64,000 nt of DNA from Hygrocybe punicea (GCA_963556145.1 OY744464.1:3906001-3970000); one strand, 5' to 3'. Counted from the stretch's first letter, positions 13,485 to 25,463 are shown. The notes: generated by a model not told the origin, from the sequence alone. Translations and numbers: made by a program.

Positions 13485-14373
13485 TCAGAGCGAGAACATT
13501 CTCAATCGAAACAGATGGACGCACCAATCCAACCCTTCTTCCAGTCCCTCCCCTTTCGTGGCGCAGCTCCCTCTTACACTCCACGGTCTTTTTGTCTCCC
13601 CGCCCGCTAAACCTAAATGCTCGCTAATTTCCTCAGGCTTAAGGGCTCCTTCTACATCTTGCTTGTTGCAAAAGACCAAAAGAGGGACGCCGATTAGCTC
13701 ATCTTCAGAAAACATCGTTAGCAGTTCGGTGCGGGAGGTCGTTAGACGTGCGTGATCAGAAGAGTCGATGACGTAGATAATTGCAGAAGTATTGGGGAAG
13801 TAGCATCTCCAGTAGGGCCTATGCGACGATGAGGTATGGCCAGAACAAAAGAACACTCAAGAGATGACGTACCGTATACTGGACTGCCCCCCTAAATCCC
13901 AGACCTGAAGCTTGATGTTTTTAAACTAGCAAAGGTATATGTAAAAGCCAGGCTTAGAAAAAAGCGAGGAGTAAGACCTGGACAGTTTCCACATTGAATC
14001 CAATGGCTGAAGATGCAGGGAGTTAACGTCATGACTGGATACCAAGTTACAATCGTACTCGGTATTGTTGAAACAACTTCTCCAATCTTGCAAGACGTTA
14101 GCGCATGACATCGTGGCAAAGAAATGTGTATGTTTGCTAACCTGCAACTTGTACAGAATAGTTGTCTGTAAATGCCCATGTCAACGCGCACTCGAGTAGA
14201 GGGGCAGAGAACATGCCTTTCCCGCTGAGTCTAAACCCAACATGAGTATACGGACATCCTATCGTAGTCGGTAAGATGATGACCACTATGGTGAATTGAC
14301 GACTCACCTGTTCCTTGCTCCAATTTACAAGCGAGGCCAAAGAAGAGAAAAGGGTTGATACTGAAAGGCCCAT
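13485..14373 (-). CDS. ARL1: ARF-like small GTPase Arl1
   Basis: Golgi GTPase that recruits GRIP-domain golgins. The start MGLSVSTLF puts Gly at position 2 for myristoylation. The exons spell RILMLGLDSAGK / TTILYKLQ / IGEVVSTIP / TIGFNVETVQ / FKNIKLQVWDLGGQSSIR / PYWRCYFPNTSAIIYVIDSS, then LLVFCNKQDVEGAL and a final GEGLEEGLDW. The P-loop (GLDSAGKTT), switch II (WDLGGQ) and NKQD motifs are all present. At least six introns interrupt the gene. Exon 3 is only 24 nt (14142-14165). The intron before it (14166-14216) starts with GC, not GT. The last residues (CVHLFRLRMFSL) differ from usual Arl1 ends, so one more 3' intron is possible. Confidence 0.92.
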
Positions 14374-14521
14374 ATGTGTAGTCAAGGTAGGGTGGGATAG
14401 TCCGGAGCCGCGTGCTCGATCGTTTCACCAACATTTACATAAGGGTTCACGCATTCACCAGTTCAGAAAACAACTATCATATTTATCAACTATTGACGCA
14501 CAACAAGGCTGGCGATGATTA

Positions 14522-16787
14522 TTAGGCGGAAGCTTCCACAGGTATGAGCTGGGAGACATGAAGCTGCTCATGTTTTAACGAAGCAGCGCTAGTCGGTATT
14601 TTTAGGGAAGCCTGGGTGTTGACCAACTTGGAAGCCGTCACAGGACCTAATAAAGCATTGAACCCATCTCTCGCTGCTTTGACTGCCTTGGCGTCCACTA
14701 CCGCCTTCTGTCCGTCCCTCAACGTCCTAGGGCTGGTTCCGTCGAGGAGCCCCGCCTGTTCGTCGTTCCAGATTGGCTGGACTATTTCTGAGGTAGACTC
14801 GCCAACGCCGGCGCGGCCACCCGCTGCTCTCCAATCGCTCAAGCGGTTGATACGCAGTTCGGTGAAAATCTGGTTGACGGCGCGAATGAGTTTGTCCATT
14901 TGTTCCAGAGTATGACGCGGGGTGACGGTAATCCTGAGGCGTTCAGCACCGACAGCGACGGTGGGGTAATTGATCGATTGAACGTAAATGTTATGATCGC
15001 AAAGTAGCTTGTCAGAAGCAGCTTTGGCGAGAGCAGCATCGCCAACCAGCACGGGGACGATGTGAGAAGGACCGGGGCTATTGGTTGTAAATTTAGTGAG
15101 GCGATTACAACAAGAAAGGGAGACCAACATGACCGGAATGTCAAGTTCTGAGAGCCTTTTCTTGACCTCCCTCACATTGATCTGCTTGAGCTGGCGATCG
15201 CCAACATATTCCTTCTGGTATACAACGCTTGCACGGGCTCCCGCCACTGTCGCCGGGGGCAAGGAGGTAGTGAAGATGAAGCCGGGAGCGTAGGACCTGA
15301 TCATATCGACAAAATCATCTGACCCGGCAATGTAACCCCCAACCGCACCGTAAGCCTTTCCAAGGGTACCTGAAGAGAAAATGAGATGAGATGTACTTCG
15401 GCATGTATGGAGCAAAGACCCACCAGTGATGATATCAACGCGATCCATGACAGTGCCTTTGATCGGGTCGGGGCTCTGTCCCGCAGCCTTATGAATGGCA
15501 TAGTCGAGATGCTCGGCCACACCTGCGCCACGAGGTCCATATAAGCCTACAGCGTGCACCTAATAGGAGATATTGATAACAATCAAAGATACCATCATGG
15601 ACTGGCGGCTCACTTCGTCCAAGAAGGTCAAAGCCCCATATTGCTCTGCCAGATCACAAATTTCCTTAATAGGGCCAATACTCCCACACATGGAATATAC
15701 GCTCTCAAGTGCGATGATTTTCGGCGTTTCCTTGGTGTACATCTGTAATTTGGCTTCCAAGTCCTCCAAATCGTTATGCTTGAATATGACTTTCTTTGCA
15801 CCCGAATGGCGGATGCCTTGAATCATGGACGCGTGATTCATGGTGTCCGAAAAGAAGACACATCCGGGGAGTTTGGAGCCAAGGGTAGACAACGTAGCGT
15901 CATTTGCCACGTAGCAAGAGGAAAAAACGAGAGCTGCTGGTTTACGATGGAGGGAAGCCAGCTCGCGTTCGAGACCCAAGTGCATAGCACCGTTGCCAGC
16001 TATATTACGGGTTCCTCCAGCTCCATGCCCGTATTTTTCCAAAGTGCGACTACAGAGGGATTCAGCGTTCTCGGGATAATGTTAATAAAGACGATAGTGC
16101 GCACTGCATGGTCTCGAGAACGACAGGGTTATTACCCATGCCGAGGTAGTCGTTGGCGCACCAAACCTCCACTTCGTCTTTTACATTGCTGGTGTGAGCC
16201 ATGGGAAATTTGGCTGCCAGCCTATTGATATTATTAAAGTAGCGGTAAGATTTATCCTCGTGCTTTTTGTCAAGTTCTTTAGCAAAGAACTGCTCGTAGC
16301 TAAATCCATTCGGAGTGGAAGCTTTCGCATGTTGGGCAGGCTTGATGGGAGAGTCAACAGCTGCCTGGTGGTAGGGGCAACCGGACGGCGCAGCCGCGAG
16401 ATGCGTGGGGGGCTTAGCAGCGTCTGCCTTTGCCTTCTCTTTTGCAGCCGCGGCAAGGTCGTCGGCCATACGAGCGGCAGCACGAGCGGCTGAAGCGTGG
16501 GGGCATTGCTCTATGCTTGCTCCAGAAGTAAAAAGACCTTTCTCCTGGTGCATTTTGTGAACGTCAAGATTTCCCGCTACACTGGCGTATCCAGCGACAA
16601 TTTGGCTCGATCGGACAGTAAGAGCTGGACCCATTACGGGGCATTTTGTTGCTTTTTCTGTGAGGAGCGAGATAGACGGGTAACGAGGAGACGAAGAGGT
16701 GCACAACGTGCGAAGAGTGGAAGCCTTGGTCCTCCCAAGGAAAGGACAAGAAGCTTTGAAGCGGGAGAGCGATGACAGTTTGTCCAT
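14522..16787 (-). CDS. HEM1: 5-aminolevulinate synthase, mitochondrial
   Basis: PLP enzyme joining glycine and succinyl-CoA in the first step of haem synthesis in the mitochondrial matrix. Five exons (16787-16105, 16049-15614, 15559-15424, 15369-15129, 15077-14522) give 683 residues with consistent phase. The N-terminal region has a basic presequence and four Cys-Pro motifs (ASCPF, TKCPV, EQCPH, SGCPY) that resemble haem-regulatory motifs. Catalytic-core signatures follow: [83 protein letters not shown] (the PLP lysine lies in TLGKAYG) and [11 protein letters not shown]. The C-terminal extension after [10 protein letters not shown] is long but low in motifs. It lies 185 bp downstream of ARG8 on the same strand. 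Confidence 0.95.
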
Positions 16788-16972
16788 TGGTATGGTTGAG
16801 GAGGATTAATGTCGACGTTGAAGCTTGAAGAACAAAAAGACGGTCGCCAGTAAAAATGCAAAGGACCTTTTAACCATTTAAATTTGTTTTCGATCAATCA
16901 CTGCAAAATCCCGTGAATCTGATTGGCTAGCTTCAAATCAATGCCAGCAAACTGCATTTCCCCATCAGCGAG

Positions 16973-18628
16973 TCATTTCCTGCCAACCTCCAAACAATTC
17001 TGAATCACATCAACGGCGGTATCTACTTCCTCCTTCCCAATAATCAAGCTCGGTACTAGTCGCAGGGCGTCCTTTCCAGCAGTCAGTAACAGTAACCCTC
17101 GCTCCCTCGCCATGCTCACAACCCTTTTGGGGCCATCGTCATCTTTGAATGCCAGTCCCAGGATCAACCCACGTCCGCGGATACCGGGCTGCAATAACTC
17201 CGGGAATCTCTGAGGCAACATTTGCAGTCGACCGGTCAAGTACGAGCTCGATTCCAGGATATTGGTGATAGAAGGCCGATCGGATAGCCGCTGTAGTACG
17301 TGATAGCCCAACGCACAGGCAAGCGGCGAGCCTCCAAATGTTGTTCCGTGTGTTCCTGCATGATTGGAGAGTTTCAGGCGAACACTCAGGAACACTCGGT
17401 TTACAAATTCACTCACCCGCCGTCATCGTCGCGGCAATGTTGTCCTTGAGTAACACGGCCCCAATTGGATATCCATTGGCGAGAGGTTTCGCAACTGTCA
17501 CGATGTCCGGGTGACAGTCCACTGGAAGGATTGAATGTGCCCAGAGTGTCCCTGTTCGGAATAGCCCGCACTATGACCGCCCGGAAGGTAAGGAACTGTC
17601 TGTCAATTACAGTTGCACTTACTTGGATTTCATCAAATACCAGCACGGCGCCGACATCATCGCACCTTTTCCTCAACGCTCTCAGCCATTCCTCCGTCGC
17701 CACGTGGATACCCCCTTCCCCTTGGATGGGTTCGACAATCACCGCACATGTGTCCTCGTTCACCAGTCTTCTCAAACACTCGAAATCGTTTAGTTTGCCC
17801 ACATCCACTCCTGGCAACAATGGCTCGAACGGCCGCTGGTACTTGGGATTAGTCGTTACACTCAACGCGCCCATACTCCTCCCATGGAAAGAATTTTCAA
17901 AGCACACAATGCCGATTTTTTTGCACTCGCTCGAGTCCCAGGAGCGCCCGGGCAAGGTAGCAGCCCACCGGTCTTTACCCACCTTGCGCGCGATTTTCAG
18001 TGCACCTTCGTTCGCTTCCGTACCAGAGTTTGAGAAGAAAACTTTGGCACTCGAACCGTTCGGAGGTAATGTCGATCTTCCCGCTGCGAATCCCAAACCG
18101 CCCTCCTTTTGTGTCAGCGTGACTAACAGCTCTGCGAGCTTCCCGGCCCATTCATTATTAAAGACATTGCTCGTGTGTAGCAGCTTCCCCGCTTGTTCTG
18201 TTAGTGTCTGCACGAAAAAAGTTAGCCAGCACGATTTCACTTTTTAATTTGATTGCTGTGGCGAGAGCATCCAACAAGCCGAAACGCATACACACCTTCA
18301 CGACTCCGTCATCCGCGTGCCCAAGCGCATTAACAGCGATACCCGCACTGAAGTCAAGGTACTTGCGGCCATCAGTATCCCATACATACGAGCCCTTCCC
18401 ATGAGAGAGGACTATGGGAGGTCTGTCGTAGACTGGGAGGAGATAATTTGTTGCGCGGGAGAGGATGTCAGATGTATTTGTCGATGGAGAGAAGTGGGTT
18501 GGATTTCCATAGCTGGTTGAGAGGTCGGCTTGCACTACTGTTGATGTGCTGGGTGTGAATCTCGCCTGAACACTGAATGGCCGAGAGCCAACCGCTGCCA
18601 GTCTTTGTCGTGCGACTAGGATGCTCAT
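16973..18628 (-). CDS. ARG8: Acetylornithine aminotransferase, mitochondrial
   Basis: PLP class III aminotransferase that converts N-acetylglutamate semialdehyde to N-acetylornithine in arginine synthesis. The start [18 protein letters not shown] is a clear mitochondrial presequence. Following motifs are [139 protein letters not shown] (PLP lysine in the AKPLANG context) and [18 protein letters not shown]. Introns fall after VVK, after FDEIQ and after MTAG; the first acceptor is best placed at GTGCAG before ACACTAACAG. The C-terminus ends NCLEVGRK. Confidence 0.95.
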
Positions 18629-18967
18629 AGTGAGAAGTTAGCCGAAAGTCAATTTGGGGGAGTGGGTGGGATTTATCTATTGTTCAGTACAGCAAGGGGA
18701 TAAATAAGGTCCTTGGGTGTTCATGCACGTTCATGGTTAACATGCAAAGCCAACGACTGCTCTCCTTGGAGGCAATCGCTGTCAGCACTGCTTTTTCCCC
18801 GCTCAGAACGCAAAACAACTTTCCCATCGGACATCGGACATTCGTTGGCGACAGTTGGACGATTAAGAATTTAGCTACAAATAAAAACGAATACTCAACG
18901 GGAAAAGGGAAACAAGCTGCTTATAATAAGAAATATAGTTGTCGGGAGCCCAAGCATATTTTTTTTG
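18629..18967. other. Intergenic region
   Basis: 339 bp between the ARG8 start and the end of CWC21, both minus strand. It holds the ARG8 promoter. No coding exon or repeat seen. Confidence 0.6.
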
Positions 18968-20280
18968 TCACTTTGATCGACTGCGACTTCTTGACCGACT
19001 TCTGTCCGATCTCGTGCTCACCGACATGGACGAGCTTGTCGAGACCGACCGGCTACGGCCAACATGAGGTGCAGGTGGTGAGAGCGACCTGGTTTTGTCC
19101 TGGAGCTTGCTATCAAAATCGTTGTTGACTCGCTCAACCAGCTTGTCGGGCTGACGTGGAGCCAAAGTAATTGCTGGAGAATGATACGGCGACCTCGAGC
19201 GAGAACGCGAACCGGAAAAAGAACGCGCCAAGCGTGGAGGGGGTGGCGACCGTTCACGGCGATATGGACGGCTAGGGGGAGGGGATCGCTCACGACGAGA
19301 GGGAGGCGGAGGAGTGCGAGAACGAGAGCGTCTGCGATATCGTTTGGGCGATGGAGATGGCGACCTTGAGAGGGACGGCGATCGGGATGCGAAACGACGC
19401 CGCGGAGGGGAAGGAGAACGGATCATTCGAGTCCTCGGAGGAGGGCCCGAGCGACGGGGACTGCTGCTTCGCCGGTCGGCTCTACGGTAGGGTTCGCGGT
19501 TCCCTGTGTACTCCCTCCCTCCCTCTCTTTCGCCTGTAGTGGGAGGTGGGGGCGGCATCCTCTCTTCTTTCTCCCTACGAAGCTTATCTTCTTCCCTCCG
19601 TCTTAAACGATCACGCTCCTTCTTTTCTGCTTCCCATTTTGCCCTTTGGGCTTGCATTTTGATTCTTTCTTCCTCCCTCTTCCTTTCCATCTCTTGACGC
19701 TCTGCCATTCTCCGCATTTTATTTTCCTCCTGCTTTTCTCGATCGAAGGCATCGCCTTCCGTATAATCGGTTCGCGTGCCTAATGCAAGGGCCATTTTTG
19801 ATAGTTCAGTCTTTTTGGCTGCTGCAAGCCCATGAGTGTCGGAAAACTTGAGATTTTTTCCAGGAGGGGGAAATGCCGCTAGGCTCTCGAGCAACTTCAC
19901 ACGCAAAGCGTTGACTTGTTCTTCGATTTTATCCTCATCCACGCTGGGGAATATACATCAAAGGTGAGTCAGTGAACGAGACGACCCGAACTCACCCTTT
20001 GTCCTCCAACTCAAGCTGCAGCTCCAGACATTTAACTTCTACTTTGCGCTTGCGCTCGTGCTCCAGAATTCCCTGATCGGGCTCTCGGTGTTTTGGTGGA
20101 GCAGCATCCCAAGCGCTCGCACGATCTGCAGCGGGTTCGTGGACACGCAAAGTCGACAAGTTGCGAACGACATATCCATTTGTACCGCTGGAAAAGATTT
20201 ACTTTTAATGCCACTGTGCAAGTCTGACATAGCCCGGCTTACCTTCCACGGGGAGTCGTTAGTCCGATTCCATTGTACAT
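18968..20280 (-). CDS. CWC21: Spliceosome protein with cwf21 domain and RS tail (CWC21/SRRM2 type)
   Basis: Three exons (20280-20243, 20187-19996, 19943-18968) give 401 residues. The first exon codes [20 protein letters not shown] across its junction, the diagnostic N-terminus of the Cwc21/SRRM2 family that contacts Prp8 and Snu114 near the spliceosome catalytic centre. A cwf21-like helical segment follows ([20 protein letters not shown], then [13 protein letters not shown]). Next is a Glu/Arg-rich helix, and the second half is a dense Arg-Ser/Pro-rich region ([30 protein letters not shown] at the end). Yeast Cwc21 lacks a long RS tail whereas metazoan SRRM2 has one; this protein is intermediate. 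Confidence 0.92.
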
Positions 20281-20491
20281 GGCTGCGGTCCACTGTCACG
20301 GTGGCAGATGAGAAATCGGAGTTCGTACCTGCCGCAATGACTAATCCTGTGCCCGGCCGGCACAATCACGTCCTGCGGCATGTCACCGTTTAAATATTCT
20401 TTGTTTCCATTCCACTGTCTTTTGTATCCCCTCACTGCCTAGAACGACGTCTAGAGCTATTAGCGTTTCAATTTTACGCAGAGCAGTAGAA

Positions 20492-22093
20492 ATGGCCGCC
20501 TCTGCCTCCACCACTACCTTGACACCCCTGCCACCTGCGCCGGAGATCCCGTCAACCTTTGCGGCCAGTTTACTTAGCTGGTGAGTGAGGTCTTACCGTT
20601 TCACTGAGCACGATCATAACTTGATATCCTGTACCAAGGTGGTCTGCAGGCGAGAAACAAAGCGCAGCCAGTGAGGAGCGGCTTCTGCGGTGCGTTTGTC
20701 CTTGAATCATCGAACGCAACCTTGCTCATTGCGAAGGCAGGCGTCTGACCTCATTTCGATCTGCTGAGTCTCCAAAGGATGATTCTCCCGTAATAACTCG
20801 TAGCACAAGGGTGGATTTGGTCACGCCAAAGCATTATCTAAACACCCTGTCAATGGAGTCCACATCTCCATCGCCGACTGCCCCGCCACCCGCCGTTCTC
20901 CTCCACGGCTACGGTGCTGGCCTTGGATTTTTTTACCAGAACCTTTCTACTCTTGCAGACTGGGCGGGCCGCCGCGGTTCATCGGCGTTTGCTCTGGACT
21001 GGCTTGGCATGGGGCGTTCAGCACGTGTGCCTTTCACGGTCAAAGCCAAAAAGGACGACATCCCCGGACGCGTGGAGGAAGCAGAGTCGTTTTTCATTGA
21101 TTCCTTGGAAGAGTGGAGGCTTAAGATGGGGTTGGAGAGGATGACTCTCATCGGACACTCGTTGGGTGGCTATCTAAGCGTCGCGTACGCCTTGCGGTAC
21201 CCCACGCGGGTTAACAAACTCATTTTAATATCCCCGGCCGGTGTACCGCGCGGTCCGAACGGCACCGTACATTCCAGAGAACTAACTGACACTCAAGACG
21301 ACAAAGCAACTGCCACTGGTGTTGGCTCTGGTTCTGTACATCGTGCCAACAAAGCCATAGTAGAGCAGATTCACGCAGAACAGCAGGCGGACAAGAGACG
21401 GGAGAGCCGGACTCGACGCCTGCTCCTGCACCTGTGGGAAGAGGGGTGGAGCCCATTCCAAATCATTCGCTCAACTTTCTTTTTAGGACCTATGCTGATT
21501 GGAAAGGTGCATCAGTTCTTGAACAATCATAGACGCATACTAATGCTTTCTTTTCAGTATTCTGCTCGTCGCTTTACTGGACTGAGCGATGAGGACACGC
21601 GAGATTTACACGACTACATTCTCAACATCACCTTGGCCAAGGGATCTGGCGAATACTGTATATGTAAGGCGTCTTGCACATCGTCATGTGTATGTCACAT
21701 CCTGATTATTATGTTAGCACATATCCTCGCACCTGGCGCACATGCACACATGCCTCTCGTTGATCGAATCGATGCACTCAAAATACCAGTGACCTTTGTT
21801 TGTGCGATACCATCTAATCGACTTCATGCCACACTGCCTAACTGATGAATGTTCCTCGCAGATGGTGATTCTGATTGGATGGATCCTCAAGGCGGCGCTC
21901 AGTCTGTAGAGAACCTCCGCCGAGCTGGAAATGGTCGGGGCAAGATGTACATCGTCAACAACGCGGGCCACCATGGTATGCCCCATTTTCTTTTATTGTA
22001 GGCATTCCGCTGAGATAACAATTGACATCAGTGTACCTGGATAATCCGAAGGCTGTCAACAAATTGCTCAGGCAGGAACTGGAGTCAACGTAG
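20492..22093 (+). CDS. Alpha/beta hydrolase of the ABHD4/ABHD5 (CGI-58)/CLD1 type
   Basis: Exons start at 20492 (MAASASTTTLTPLPP), with introns at 20581-20638, 20690-20740, after LIGK, after EYCI, before YGDSDWMD and before VYLDNP. Motifs in order are LLHGYGAGLGFFYQNL (oxyanion region), ALDWLGMGRS, GHSLGGYLS (nucleophile elbow with Ser), LILISPAGVP, ILAPGAHAHMPLVDRI, YGDSDWMDPQGG (acid) and NNAGHHVYLDNP (catalytic His). HHVYLD fits the HX4D motif tied to lysophosphatidate acyltransferase claims for this family. Fungal relatives act on cardiolipin (yeast Cld1) or N-acyl phospholipids; unlike CGI-58, the nucleophile Ser is present, so it may be an active lipase. Substrate cannot be read from sequence. 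Confidence 0.9.
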
Positions 22094-22446
22094 ATCGGAC
22101 ATCGGCTAACCCTTTAGATCCTTTGGAGTTAGACATGGACTTTCCTGACGAGTCTCGTAGTATGAAATCACGGTAACTTATATCAATAGAATACATGCCA
22201 TTTATATTGTGTTTCAATAACATCATTTTACATTTGTAAGAACAACAAAATTGTCGTGACGATACAAATAATGATACAAAATCTCGAGTAACTGAAGACA
22301 TGAGTCGTAAGAGGGAGTTACGGAATTCAGAGTTGGTCACTTACCAAGTGACATGGATTGTGGGGGGAGAGGGGTGTGCGTGGGTATGGAAGGTGCGCTC
22401 AATAAATTAAAAGATTGATCCGGGCACGCTCTAATAGCTCAACTAC
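22094..22446. other. Intergenic region between convergent genes
   Basis: 353 bp between the stops of the ABHD4/5-type gene and IME4. AT-rich and without credible exons. Confidence 0.6.
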
Positions 22447-24491
22447 TCAAGCCGCAATAGCAGGGGCACTAATCGTCCGTTCTGGATATCTATTAAGCAA
22501 GACAGTTAGTGAACAAAGACCAAGATCAAACACCCATGACAGGACAATCACCTTGCCTTGATCCGAGCTGCAAGATCCTCCTCATATATTTGATCAGGCC
22601 CAAGTTGGTTACCAAGCGTCAACCACCTAGGAAAAATGAGGCTATGAGATCAGGAATCGCCACGCCGTCACGGTTATAATGTACGCACCCAGGACGCGTA
22701 TTGTGCTTTCTTCCAAAGATCTCAATCTTCCGCCCCCCAGGACACATCCGGTCAATCATCCCGTACACTTCATCCGGCTTCCGGCTCGTCTCTCGCACCT
22801 CGGAAACTATGACGTCCGTATCAAGGCCACGATTCGCCCACGCGGGGAACTTCAGTGCACCGGATTCGTCCGTAACCGTCCTGACCCCCACAAGCATGTG
22901 CTCCTTTGTGTGGTTTAGCCAGTGACCCGTGCGTCCAGTACGAATGACGCGCTGAAGCTATGTTTGGGTTAGCGCTGTAGATATGAAAAGAAGCAGTGCT
23001 TGCATACTTGATTTGTCTTAACCCACACAACCTCATCCACGCGCGTATACCCCCACACACGCAGACATTCCCGTCCAACCTCCATTGCTCGTCCTGTGAC
23101 CCACAGAAAGAGTAATCCCTCGTCCTGCAGAGTCGGGATTGGCATTGCGCGCATCTCGTCGTCCGTCATAGTGCCATATGGTAACTGCATTCGAACACCG
23201 AAGGTGAGTGGAGCAAGTAGTGAATATGACTACCCAAGGTACGTACACTCATGTGGATATCCCATGGTGGGTCAGCCATGATGACGTGGAATTTGCCCAA
23301 CACAGAATAGTCAAATCTGCGCAAATCGCAGTTGATCCACTGCGGGGGAAGCTTCAAATAAAGATATCGGCGTCCTATCGAGAGGAATGAGAGCGAGAGA
23401 GCGAAAGTCCACACACCACTTGCATATTCTTCCCATTCGGTCCCATCCCTATACCCAATTTGTATGGATTCTTCTTTACCGCCTCTTTCCCCCGACCCTT
23501 ACTGATCTCATGGTCTCCGTCCCCTCCATCCCAATCAACCTCATAGTGCAGATATCGGCATGGAGCCTTCTCCTTTCCCCGTCCACCTGCACCCAGGCCC
23601 GACGGTAAGCTCACAGGGCCTCTCATGTTGTTGACATTGAGGTTGGGTAAAGTTGGCATATGTGAGGAACCAGGAAAAGGTGGGATGGAAGGCGAGTGCG
23701 CGTAGGTAGGTTCTGAGTAGCAAGTGTTGAGGTAGGAACAATGCCCAAGGGAGGGATCAGTATGTGCGCGCATCAGCGGACGAAAATGTATCAGATCACA
23801 GATCGTTGTAGCTGCTGAAAGAGTCGATGAAGCGGAGGGTTGGAGTAAGCCCCGTGCCTTCAAACATTCATCTTTGGTGATATGTGGGCAAATGGGCTCG
23901 AAATTCTCGGTATTAGATTGGTGCTTGAATGCAATAGATGTCATCAGGCGCGTTCCCCATCGATATTTCAGTCAAAATCACCTGTTCTGCGAGTAACCGT
24001 CCCTTAGCCGTGCCCTTTTGCAAGACAGAGTACACTTCTTTCAACTCCTGGGAGAATGCCGCAAGGGGCATCGCCGTTCTCGGCAGGGCAATCTCTGGTT
24101 CTTCTACGTCCTCCTCCCCAGCAGCAGAATCCGCATCCTCATCCACTACCCTTTTCCTCTTCCTCGAATTCATGCCCTCAGACTGAACCATACCTCCGGG
24201 GGAATGCAATCGCAGGTCGATGATGTTGAGCGTTCCACTATCATGCGACAGCGCGATCGTCCCATCCTCCCATGTCCATGAGAGATCCTGCAGGATGGAC
24301 TCAAAACGGGGGAGATCTGTCAGCTTAAAGTACGGTGCTGAGTTGTTCACGTGGAGAAAACCTGGTGGCGGCTTGCAGGTTATGATGCAAGTGAGGAGAT
24401 ACAGAGATGTGATAGGTGGCGAGAGCTTGCCAGAGGTAAGGAGATATTTGAGAGTCGTGGAGACGATCAGTTTGAGCTCGTCGTCAGACAT
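22447..24491 (-). CDS. IME4: mRNA N6-adenosine methyltransferase, METTL3/IME4 type
   Basis: Writes m6A on mRNA; in yeasts it is needed for entry into meiosis. The start [17 protein letters not shown] is a helical N-terminal part, followed by a nuclear-localisation-like stretch ([11 protein letters not shown]). A METTL3-type zinc-finger region follows: [40 protein letters not shown], then CRYLHYEVD. The MT-A70 core is strongly conserved: [32 protein letters not shown] (DPPW catalytic motif), [66 protein letters not shown] and [20 protein letters not shown]. The last exon is short ([14 protein letters not shown]). Within the zinc-finger region about 48 extra residues separate CSYLNTC from CRYLHYE. 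Full catalytic residues suggest an active enzyme. Confidence 0.95.
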
Positions 24492-24767
24492 GGCGAGCAG
24501 CGGATAACTCGAAGCCACTGGCAAGATCAAGCGCACCCACCCGTGGGCTGAACAAAATACAAAAATACTTTGTTCCCCTCCAAATACAACCAAATAAGAT
24601 CGGCGGTAGTGGGTAACTCAAACAGACTATGCCCTCGCCTTTTACTAGGGCATACCGTGGGTTGCCCATGTCTTAAACCGCATATCCCAATTTTTCAGCA
24701 CTCAGCTTTGCCCTGAGACAACCACTGGTTGATTTTTTTTTCCTCATTCTACTTCATGCACCTTATT

Positions 24768-25463
24768 TCACTCCCCAACAAACATACCCTCCTCCTCATC
24801 CCATCCCAATGTTTCCGGCGCGATTCCCAACTGTCTCAACATTGTTCCCAGTGTATCTGCTTCCCTTTCCTCATCCTCACACAGTGCTTCTTTCCCTTTA
24901 CTGTCGTCATCATCCAAATCCTGATGCCCCTTCTCATGCCAACCCCAATTGCTCTCCTTCTCTCCCTTCTCACCACTCCAACCCCAGCTCTCCCCGATTC
25001 CTCCCTTCCCCTTCCCCTGCAACCTACTGCTCATGTCGCCGCCCCCTCTATCCTTAACAAGTCCCCAAAGCTCGTACGCAACCTCCCGCCCTGCCTCCGT
25101 CCACTTCCGAACTAGCCGTTCTAGCTCCTCCTCCTCACCGTTCTTCCTCACCTTCACCGCTCGCTTCAGAATCTGCACCTTACGCTCCAACGCTTGGATA
25201 GTCGGTGTCAACCGCACGGAGGAAAATGAACTGGATGAGCTTGCTGAAAGGGGAGACTTGAATTGTGCGGCGGCTCGCTTTGTACGGACTTTGGTTGCCA
25301 CGGGAGCTGCATGCGTAGAGTTGGCCGTACTCATACCGACGGCAGTCAAAGTGGCATCAATCACAGCGAAAGGATCACTTCCAGAACTCGACCCCAACTT
25401 TGAGTCGTTCGCTTGGTTTCGGACCAGAGCCACGGTAGAAGATATCACAGGTTTGACTTTCAT
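24768..25463 (-). CDS. SFR1: Swi5-Sfr1 complex subunit, Sfr1/Mei5 type
   Basis: Accessory factor that helps Rad51/Dmc1 filaments in recombination repair and meiosis, with Swi5/Sae3. The conserved C-terminal half is clear: LTPTIQALERKVQILKRAVK and EELERLVRKWTEAGREVAYE then LWGLVKDRGG, a predicted coiled coil plus Sfr1 signature. An acidic linker and a C-terminal MLRQLGIAPETLGWDEEEG follow. The reading frame stays open upstream to about 25605 and contains TTPFRPPAMK, which resembles the conserved N-terminal motif of Mei5/Sfr1, but no in-frame ATG precedes the Met at 25463. Either that Met is the start or a short 5' exon is missed. The N-terminal half is low-complexity Ser/Ala-rich. Confidence 0.8.
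   Translation of the reverse strand: MKVKPVISSTVALVRNQANDSKLGSSSGSDPFAVIDATLTAVGMSTANSTHAAPVATKVRTKRAAAQFKSPLSASSSSSFSSVRLTPTIQALERKVQILKRAVKVRKNGEEEELERLVRKWTEAGREVAYELWGLVKDRGGGDMSSRLQGKGKGGIGESWGWSGEKGEKESNWGWHEKGHQDLDDDDSKGKEALCEDEEREADTLGTMLRQLGIAPETLGWDEEEGMFVGE

Noticed and set aside
14522..18628. HEM1 and ARG8 side by side as a possible metabolic cluster
   Set aside because: They belong to different pathways (haem and arginine). Shared PLP use and mitochondrial location are not evidence of a functional cluster.
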